A stretch of 53,159 nucleotides of DNA from JALZAH01 sp051000755. Its GTDB lineage: Bacteria > Actinomycetota > Acidimicrobiia > Acidimicrobiales > Palsa-688. Within the stretch, counting starts at the first letter, position 1. Each line of letters starts with the position of its first letter. The position numbers were made by a program, and so were the translations under genes. The notes under the pieces were generated by a model. That model worked only from the letters and a program-made list of their open reading frames with translations. It was not told where the DNA came from and did no database searches. The DNA lies in contig JBPCNZ010000069.1 of the NCBI GenBank assembly GCA_051000755.1, positions 1 to 53,159 of the forward strand. Direction: 5' to 3'. Positions 48,034 to 53,159 of this stretch are shown here, in pieces.

Positions 48034-48723
48034 ATGATGCAGGACATGACCGCAACCAGCGAGACCTCTCCGGCGGTGACCCGCCCCGGCCGAACGGCCA
48101 CGGTCGAGATCGTCGTTCCGGTCTACAACGAGGAGCGGGCCCTCGATCGCAGCATCCGCCGCCTGCGCCGCTATCTCGACGAGCAGTTTCCCTTCGACGC
48201 CACGGTGACGATCGCCGACAACGCCAGCACGGACCGAACCTGGGAGGTGGCCACCCGCCTGGCCGCCCAGCTGCGGGGTGTCCGGGCCGTGCACCTCGAC
48301 CAGAAGGGGCGGGGTCGCGCCCTGCGGACCGTGTGGTCGGCCAGCGACGCCTCGGTGGTGGCCTACATGGACGTCGACCTGGCCACCGACCTCGGTGGTC
48401 TGCTGCCACTCGTCGCCCCGCTGCTCTCTGGCCACAGCGACGTGGCCATCGGCAGCCGCCTGGCCCATGGCGCCCGGGTCGTGCGCGGCCCGAGGCGTGA
48501 GGTCATCTCCCGGAGCTACAACCTGCTCCTGCACACCCTGTTGCGCAACGGGTTCACCGACGCCCAGTGTGGGTTCAAGGCCATGCGCGGCGAGGTGGCC
48601 CGATCGCTGCTCCCGAAGGTGGCCGACGAGGGATGGTTCTTCGGACACCGAGTTGCTGGTTCTGGCCGAGGCCAACGGGATGCGGATCCACGAGGTTCCG
48701 GTCGATTGGGTCGACGTCCCTGA
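48034..48723 (+). CDS. GT2 (DPM/YkcC-like) glycosyltransferase, frameshifted N-terminal part
   Basis: The first 204 or so residues are a GT2 glycosyltransferase: VEIVVPVYNEERALD, the metal-binding DVDLATD, AIGSRLAHGARV and AQCGFKAMRG. After EGWFF the frame turns into non-family sequence and stops at 48723. One extra G at 48643-48644 (TTCTTCGGACACC instead of TTCTTCGACACC) explains this; removing it joins the frame to the downstream part ending at 49309. DPM-like enzymes load a sugar onto polyprenyl phosphate. ATGs at 48034, 48037 and 48046 are possible starts. Divergent from the response regulator gene. Confidence 0.75.
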   Translation: MMQDMTATSETSPAVTRPGRTATVEIVVPVYNEERALDRSIRRLRRYLDEQFPFDATVTIADNASTDRTWEVATRLAAQLRGVRAVHLDQKGRGRALRTVWSASDASVVAYMDVDLATDLGGLLPLVAPLLSGHSDVAIGSRLAHGARVVRGPRREVISRSYNLLLHTLLRNGFTDAQCGFKAMRGEVARSLLPKVADEGWFFGHRVAGSGRGQRDADPRGSGRLGRRP

Positions 48724-49309
48724 CTCCCGGGTGGATGTGGTTGCCACCGCGGTCGGCGACCTGAGGGGCTTGCTGCGGGTGGCGCGCCGCGTGGCCGCCG
48801 GCGACGGTCTGGCCCTGGAGACGGCTCCACCCGCCGGGTCGCCCCTCAGGCTGGGCACGGTCACGGCGACGAGCCGCTTCGCCGGCATTGGGGGAATGTC
48901 CACCGTGGCCTACCTGATCCTCCTGCTGGTGGCTCGCCCGTTGCTCGGCGTCCTGGCGGGCAACGCCGTGGCCCTCACCATCGCCGCCCTGGCCAACTTC
49001 GCGGCCCATCGCCACTACACCCCGCCGGCCCGAGGCGGGCGAGCGGCGACCGAGCCCTCCCGACGGCGGGCGTTCGCCAGGGAAGCGCTGATGGCGTTCG
49101 TTGCCGGGCTCGTCCTCAGCAGCGCAGGACTGGCCGCCGTCTCCACGGTGTCGTCATCGGTGATCGCCGACGTGGTGACCGTGCTCATGGCCAACGCCGT
49201 GGTGAGCGCCGGCCGCTTCGTGAGCTTCCGGGGGCGAACGTTCCGCCACCACCGTGACGCGTTGGCCGCCGCTGGCCTCGACCCCACGCCCGAAAGAAAA
49301 GGACCATGA
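48644..49309 (+). pseudogene. C-terminal part of the GT2 gene with GtrA-like membrane domain
   Basis: In the +1-shifted frame the GT2 domain continues directly with DTELLVLAEANGMRIHEVPVD-type sequence and a RVDVVATAVGDLRGL segment. A GtrA domain follows (SRFAGIGGMSTVAYLILLL and three further hydrophobic segments). GtrA domains help move lipid-linked sugars across the membrane. Without correction of the G insertion this part has no evident start of its own. It is either a true broken gene, programmed slippage, or a sequencing error. The stop overlaps the next ATG (ATGA, 49306-49309), as in an intact operon. Confidence 0.7.
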
Positions 49310-49584
49310 CCTCCAGCTCCGCTCCTCAGCCACCGGCGGCCCGACGGCTCCGCCACCCCGCCCACCGGGCCCGCCTGATCGCCGCGGCCACCAGCCTTGC
49401 GGGCTTCGTGGCCATTGGCGCCGCCCTGGCCACGTCCGCCACGGCGACGACAACGAAGCCGGCGAGTACCGCCAACCACCTGACGATGACGACGAGCACG
49501 ACACCGTCGAGCTCCAGCGCCTCGTCGAGCGCGGGAAGCCCGTCCCTCGGGTCCGCACCCGTGAGCTCCAGTCATGGCAGCTGA
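49306..49584 (+). CDS. Small Ser/Thr-rich exported or membrane-anchored protein
   Basis: A 92-residue protein with RBS AAAGGA and an ATGA overlap with the GtrA part. A basic N-region (RRLRHPAHRARL) precedes one hydrophobic helix (about 24-46), followed by a disordered Ser/Thr/Ala-rich tail. No lipobox is seen. Actinobacterial FMN-binding electron-transfer proteins next to ApbE start in this way, but the FMN-binding domain with its S/T-G-A-S/T flavinylation motif is absent. It may be a shortened relic or a distinct anchor protein. Confidence 0.6.
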   Translation: MTSSSAPQPPAARRLRHPAHRARLIAAATSLAGFVAIGAALATSATATTTKPASTANHLTMTTSTTPSSSSASSSAGSPSLGSAPVSSSHGS

Positions 49585-50512
49585 GCTCCGATTCCGCGCC
49601 ATGGGGGCGGACGTCCACGTCGTGGTCGACGGCCCCGCCCAACTCGTCGACCTGGCCCGCCGGCGCATCGACGACCTCGATGGGCGCTGGTCGAGGTTTC
49701 GCCTCGACAGCGAGATCAGCCGCCTCAACCGGGCCGGTGGCCAGCTGACCGTCCTCTCCGAGCCCACGTTCGATCTGGTTCGCCGGGCCATGGAAGGGCA
49801 CCGCCGCACCAACGGTGCGTTCGACCCGACCGTGCTGGGCGACGTCATCCGGGCCGGCTATGACGACGACTTCGACAACCTCGGGCCCGACCGGTGCTCC
49901 CCGCCGACCAGCCCCTGGCGGCGCGGCGCGAGTGCGACCCTGCTCTTCCCCGTCAGTCGGGCCGTGATGCTGCCGGCCGGGGTCGGATTCGACTCCGGCG
50001 GGATCGGCAAGGGTCTGGCCGCCGACCTGGTGGCCGCCGAGCTCGTCCACCCCGGGGCCGCCGGCGCCTGTGTCAACGTCGGCGGCGACCTGCGGGTCAT
50101 GGGCACCTGGGCCGGCGGACCCTCGTGGCCGCTGGCGATCGACCATCCCGACGGTGGTCCGGGCCTGGCCCGGTTGCAGGTGACCGACGGGGGCGTGGCG
50201 ACCAGCTCCACCCTTCGGCGGGCGTGGACCATGGCCGGCGAACGCCACCACCATCTGATCGACCCCGCCACCGGCCGTCCCGCCGCCACCGACCTGGTGT
50301 CGGTCTCGGTGGTGGCCGCCACCGCGTGGGAGGCCGAGGTGGTGGCCAAGGCCGGGATCCTGGCCGGAGCCGAATGGTGTCAGGCCGTCGTGGAGGGGGC
50401 CGGGGGGGTGGCGCTGGCGGTGACCGCCAGCGGTGAGGTCCTGAGCTCGCCGCCCTTCACCGACGTGGCCCCGGATGCAACTCGGGCCCACCCCCTGGTG
50501 GGGATGCCCTGA
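49574..50512 (+). CDS. apbE: FAD:protein FMN transferase (ApbE)
   Basis: A 312-residue ApbE-family enzyme that attaches FMN from FAD to Ser/Thr of extracytoplasmic electron-transfer proteins. The family signature DSGGIGKGLAADL starts at Asp140, with FDPTVLGD near residue 83, NVGGDLRVMG, and HHHLIDPATGRPA. No signal peptide is visible. It overlaps the upstream small gene by 11 nt and the downstream haem protein by 1 nt. A flavinylation target was not found in the window. Confidence 0.9.
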   Translation: MAAELRFRAMGADVHVVVDGPAQLVDLARRRIDDLDGRWSRFRLDSEISRLNRAGGQLTVLSEPTFDLVRRAMEGHRRTNGAFDPTVLGDVIRAGYDDDFDNLGPDRCSPPTSPWRRGASATLLFPVSRAVMLPAGVGFDSGGIGKGLAADLVAAELVHPGAAGACVNVGGDLRVMGTWAGGPSWPLAIDHPDGGPGLARLQVTDGGVATSSTLRRAWTMAGERHHHLIDPATGRPAATDLVSVSVVAATAWEAEVVAKAGILAGAEWCQAVVEGAGGVALAVTASGEVLSSPPFTDVAPDATRAHPLVGMP

Positions 50513-51138
50513 TGTCGACCTCGTGGATCTGGTACACGGCCCGGGCCGCCGGCATGGTGGCGTGGGCCCTCCTCGCCATCACCGTGATCTTCGGTCTGGT
50601 CCGCTCCACCAACATCGGCCGGGCCGGCCGCAGCGCCGGAGCCGCCCGGATCGCCCCGCCCGGCGGCGCCAGAGCCAGGCTCCGCCCCGTCTGGGTGGTC
50701 GATCTTCACCGGTTCCTCGCCGCCCTCACCGCCGCCTTCACCGCCGTGCACGTCGTCGCCATCCTCGCCGACACGTACGTCCACTTCGACATCGCCCAGG
50801 TGCTCGTACCGTTCTCGTCGAGCTGGCACCCGGTGGCCGTGGCGTGGGGCACCGTCGCCCTGTACCTGATCGTTGCCATCGAAGTGACCTCCCCGGCCCA
50901 GCGCCACCTACCTCGGGGCGTGTGGCGCCGGGTGCACTACGCCACCCTGCCCCTGTTCGTCTCTGCGACCGTCCACGGCCTGGCCGCGGGCACCGACCGG
51001 TCGACCATGGTGGTCATCCTCATGGCCGTCGTGGTCAGCCTGGCGGTCACGGGTCTGGTCGCGGTCCGCCTCCGCCGGGCCACCCGGATCGGACCGCCGG
51101 TCAGGAGTCACGCCTACACCAGCGGTCGTACGGGATGA
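50512..51138 (+). CDS. Ferric reductase-like transmembrane b-haem protein
   Basis: A 208-residue membrane protein with about five hydrophobic segments. Paired histidines lie in two helices: His66 and His80 (LHRFLAALTAAFTAVHVV) and His142 and His155 (VHYATLPLFVSATVHG). This is the bis-His haem arrangement of the ferric reductase/MsrQ superfamily. There is no FAD/NAD domain, so electrons must come from a partner. Coupling with apbE suggests a flavin-to-haem electron path across the membrane. Confidence 0.82.
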   Translation: MSTSWIWYTARAAGMVAWALLAITVIFGLVRSTNIGRAGRSAGAARIAPPGGARARLRPVWVVDLHRFLAALTAAFTAVHVVAILADTYVHFDIAQVLVPFSSSWHPVAVAWGTVALYLIVAIEVTSPAQRHLPRGVWRRVHYATLPLFVSATVHGLAAGTDRSTMVVILMAVVVSLAVTGLVAVRLRRATRIGPPVRSHAYTSGRTG

Positions 51139-51185
51139 GGCGCAGGATCATCCCCCAGGTGGTCGACCGGGGACGCTGGTACCGG

Positions 51186-51191
51186 TACGGT
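51186..51191 (+). promoter_or_regulatory. -10 element TACGGT, leaderless promoter
   Basis: TACGGT is 6 nt (CGAACC) from the ATG at 51198. A GTCGAC 18 nt upstream (51162-51167) may be a weak -35. Transcription would start at the leader peptide ATG. Confidence 0.5.
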
Positions 51192-51197
51192 CGAACC

Positions 51198-51245
51198 ATG
51201 CTCCTCCGCCCCACCAGCCGTTCCGTACCCGACGGTGCCCAATGA
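51198..51245 (+). CDS. Predicted 15-residue leader peptide of the ABC operon
   Basis: ATG at 51198 opens a 15-codon frame, MLLRPTSRSVPDGAQ, ending in TGA at 51243-51245. The ATPase ATG (51242) overlaps this stop as ATGA. The ATPase start itself has no good Shine-Dalgarno, so its translation may depend on termination of this short, leaderless frame. Confidence 0.4.
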   Translation: MLLRPTSRSVPDGAQ

Positions 51246-52183
51246 TCGTCGCCGAGCACCTCACCAAGGTCTACGGCGACAAGACCGCCGTCAGTGACCT
51301 GAGCTTCACCGTCCACCCCGGTGTGGTCACCGGCTTCCTCGGCCCCAACGGGGCAGGCAAGTCGACGACCATGCGCATGATCCTCGGCCTCGACGCCCCG
51401 ACCGCCGGGCAGGTCACGGTGAACGGCAAGCACTACGCCGAGCATCCGGCACCGCTCCACGAGGTCGGCGCCCTGCTCGAGGCCCGCGCCATCCACACCG
51501 GTCGCACCGCCCGCAACCACCTCCTGGCCCTGGCTGCCACCCACGGCATCCCCGACCGTCGGGTGGACGAGGTCATCGGGCTGGTCGGGCTGGGTGACGT
51601 CGCCTCCAAGCGGGTCGGCGGCTTCTCGCTCGGCATGGGCCAGCGTCTCGGCATCGCCGTCGCCCTCCTGGCCGACCCCGCCACGCTCATCCTCGACGAG
51701 CCGGTCAACGGCCTCGATCCCGAGGGCATCCGCTGGGTCCGCAACCTGCTCAAGGGCCTGGCCGCCGAAGGGCGCACCGTCTTTGTGTCCAGCCACCTGA
51801 TGAACGAGATGGCCGTCACCGCCGAGCACATCATCGTGGTCGGCCGGGGCCGGCTCATCGCCGATGTGGGCGTGGACGAGTTCCTCCGCAGCGCATCGAC
51901 CAGCTCGGTGCGGGTCCGCTCTCCCGAGGCCGGCCGCCTGGCCGAGTTGCTGGCCGGGCCCGACGCCACGATCGTCGCCGGCGAGGACGGGGCCATTCGC
52001 GTCACCGGGCTCACCCCGGCCAGCATCGGCGACCTGGCCCGCGACCACGGCGTGGCCATCCACGAGCTCACCGCCGAGAACGCCTCCCTCGAAGAGGCCT
52101 TCATGGAGATGACCGCCGACGCCGTCGAATACCACGGCACCACCAGTGGCGACACCGCCGCCGCCGAACGGAGTGCAGCATGA
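51242..52183 (+). CDS. ABC exporter ATP-binding protein
   Basis: A 313-residue ABC ATPase of the drug/lantibiotic/antibiotic exporter type. Walker A is GPNGAGKS (near 35-42), the signature FSLGMGQR, Walker B LILDEPVNGLDP and the H-loop FVSSHLMNE. A C-terminal extension of about 90 residues is usual for this class. It energises the permease encoded next, with ATGA overlap (52180-52183). Substrate unknown. Confidence 0.92.
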   Translation: MIVAEHLTKVYGDKTAVSDLSFTVHPGVVTGFLGPNGAGKSTTMRMILGLDAPTAGQVTVNGKHYAEHPAPLHEVGALLEARAIHTGRTARNHLLALAATHGIPDRRVDEVIGLVGLGDVASKRVGGFSLGMGQRLGIAVALLADPATLILDEPVNGLDPEGIRWVRNLLKGLAAEGRTVFVSSHLMNEMAVTAEHIIVVGRGRLIADVGVDEFLRSASTSSVRVRSPEAGRLAELLAGPDATIVAGEDGAIRVTGLTPASIGDLARDHGVAIHELTAENASLEEAFMEMTADAVEYHGTTSGDTAAAERSAA

Positions 52184-53019
52184 CCACCACCACGACGACG
52201 CCTCCCCCAGCCACCAGCGCCGTCCCCGCCGGACCCGTGGAGGTCCACCCGGTCAGCCAGAAGCTGGTTCTGCGCTCGGAGTGGATCAAACTGAGGACGC
52301 TTCGCTCCACGATCATCGTCCTGGCCGTCACCGTCGTCGGCATCGTCGGCATCGGCCTGCTCATCGCGGCCGTGACCAATAGCAACTTCTCCTCCATGGG
52401 GGCCGACCAGCGGGCTCACTTCAACGCCATCGACCGGGTGCTCGGCGGGGTCAACATCGCGCAGCTGACCGTCGGCGTCCTGGGCGTCCTCATCATCAGC
52501 GGCGAGTACTCCACCGGCATGATCCGGGCCACGTTCGGCGCTGTCCCCACCCGGCTCCCGGTGCTGTGGGCCAAGCTGGCCGTGTTCGCCACCGTGGTGT
52601 TCTCGGTGTGCCTGGTCTCGTCGTTCGCCGCCTTCCTCGGCGGAGAGGCCCTGCTGGGTACCCACGGCGTCTCCCTCAGCGCTCCCGGAGCCCTGCGGGC
52701 CGTGTTCGGCGTCTCCCTCTACCTGACCGTCGCCGGCCTCCTCGGTGTGGCCTTCGGCTTCATCGTCCGCAACACGGCAGGAGGTATCGCCGCTCTGTTC
52801 GGGGTCCTCCTCGTCCTGCCCGGGCTGGCCAACCTGCTGCCCTCCAGCTGGCAGTCGTCGGTGGTGCCGTACTTCCCGTCGAATGCCGGTCAGGCGCTCT
52901 ACACCCAGCGCGGTGACCACGCCATGATGCACCCGTGGGCCGGGTTCGCACTCTTCGTGGGCTATCTGGCCATCGCCGTCATCGCCGCCGCCGTGAGCCT
53001 CCGCCGCCGGGACGCATGA
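52180..53019 (+). CDS. ABC-2 type permease
   Basis: A 279-residue membrane protein with six hydrophobic segments, the ABC-2 exporter plan. The N-terminal cytosolic part is Thr/Pro-rich, then SEWIKLRTLRST leads into the first helix, and SGEYSTGMIRATFGAVP is the conserved cytosolic segment of this permease group. It would form the channel of an exporter dimer with the upstream ATPase. Confidence 0.9.
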   Translation: MTTTTTTPPPATSAVPAGPVEVHPVSQKLVLRSEWIKLRTLRSTIIVLAVTVVGIVGIGLLIAAVTNSNFSSMGADQRAHFNAIDRVLGGVNIAQLTVGVLGVLIISGEYSTGMIRATFGAVPTRLPVLWAKLAVFATVVFSVCLVSSFAAFLGGEALLGTHGVSLSAPGALRAVFGVSLYLTVAGLLGVAFGFIVRNTAGGIAALFGVLLVLPGLANLLPSSWQSSVVPYFPSNAGQALYTQRGDHAMMHPWAGFALFVGYLAIAVIAAAVSLRRRDA

Positions 53020-53084
53020 CCCTTGCGGCCGGGGGCCCCCGACCGACTGCCACCGCTCCTGGGACCCGGGCGTGGCTGCCGACG

Positions 53085-53103
53085 ACCCCCGGGTGCCGGG
53101 GGT
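53085..53103 (+). terminator. Perfect 8-bp hairpin, probable terminator of the ABC operon
   Basis: ACCCCCGG (53085-53092) and CCGGGGGT (53096-53103) pair perfectly around a 3-nt loop. A second palindrome CGGGGGCCCCCG lies at 53030-53041, just after the permease stop. No gene was seen from 53020 to the end of the window. Confidence 0.5.
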
Positions 53104-53159
53104 GGTTGTGCCAGTCCCTCTTTGGGCGGGCGGGCGCGTTGGTCGACGAATCCCCCGGC

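Noticed and set aside
47898..48101. N-terminal extension of the response regulator
   Set aside because: The extra residues precede the receiver without homology and cover the divergent promoter region.
49306..49584. The small Ser/Thr-rich protein as a lipoprotein
   Set aside because: No Cys follows the hydrophobic segment, so no lipobox exists.

Overview
The window comes from a very GC-rich actinobacterium (roughly 70% G+C by eye). The WhiB protein, frequent GTG starts, dense 1-4 nt stop/start overlaps, many likely leaderless promoters and the abundance of acyl-CoA enzymes all fit Actinomycetota. An acidimicrobial lineage is plausible, but no marker gene in the window proves it. No rRNA, tRNA, CRISPR array, insertion sequence or integrase was recognised.

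Layout. 0-5.6 kb: the end of an unknown gene with a hairpin, a dienelactone-hydrolase-like gene with an ACT-domain gene, and a convergent operon of two acyl-CoA synthetases and an aldose epimerase. 5.6-9.7 kb: helicase HrpB, a cyclic-nucleotide-binding protein and a coupled MlaF-like ABC ATPase. 9.7-17.4 kb: acyl-CoA dehydrogenases, an alpha/beta hydrolase, a TIGR03084-type protein and a two-subunit biotin-dependent acyl-CoA carboxylase resembling the liu/atu (leucine or acyclic terpene) pathway. 17.4-19.4 kb: a PHA synthase with a divergent active-site box and a small upstream gene. 19.4-27.0 kb: a KAS III with an unknown N-terminal domain, next to a giant single-chain BC-BCCP-CT carboxylase. 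27.0-29.4 kb: a four-gene cassette, visibly less GC-rich, that begins with a WXG100 protein and a larger protein with a YxxxD motif and a glycine-zipper segment. It looks like a type VII (ESX-like) secretion substrate locus. 29.4-34.5 kb: AtuA (DUF1446) and an enoyl-CoA hydratase, facing a PHA synthase/PHA depolymerase pair. 34.6-39.1 kb: WhiB, a further acyl-CoA synthetase and dehydrogenase, and a decayed nitronate monooxygenase.

39.2-53.2 kb is mostly envelope and transport. It holds a KimA-like potassium/APC transporter fused to an OB fold, a DUF4118 membrane protein and a TetR regulator. A response regulator, histidine kinase and GT39 glycosyltransferase form one operon, divergent from a GT2-GtrA glycosyltransferase broken by one extra G. 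Then come ApbE, a haem-binding ferric-reductase-like membrane protein and a two-gene ABC exporter preceded by a probable leader peptide.

Taken together, the left three quarters describe a lipid economy: acyl-CoA activation, dehydrogenation, carboxylation, hydration and PHA storage and mobilisation. The least understood parts are the WXG100 cassette, the KAS III/giant carboxylase pair, and the recurring TANNNT-N6-8-start promoter layout.
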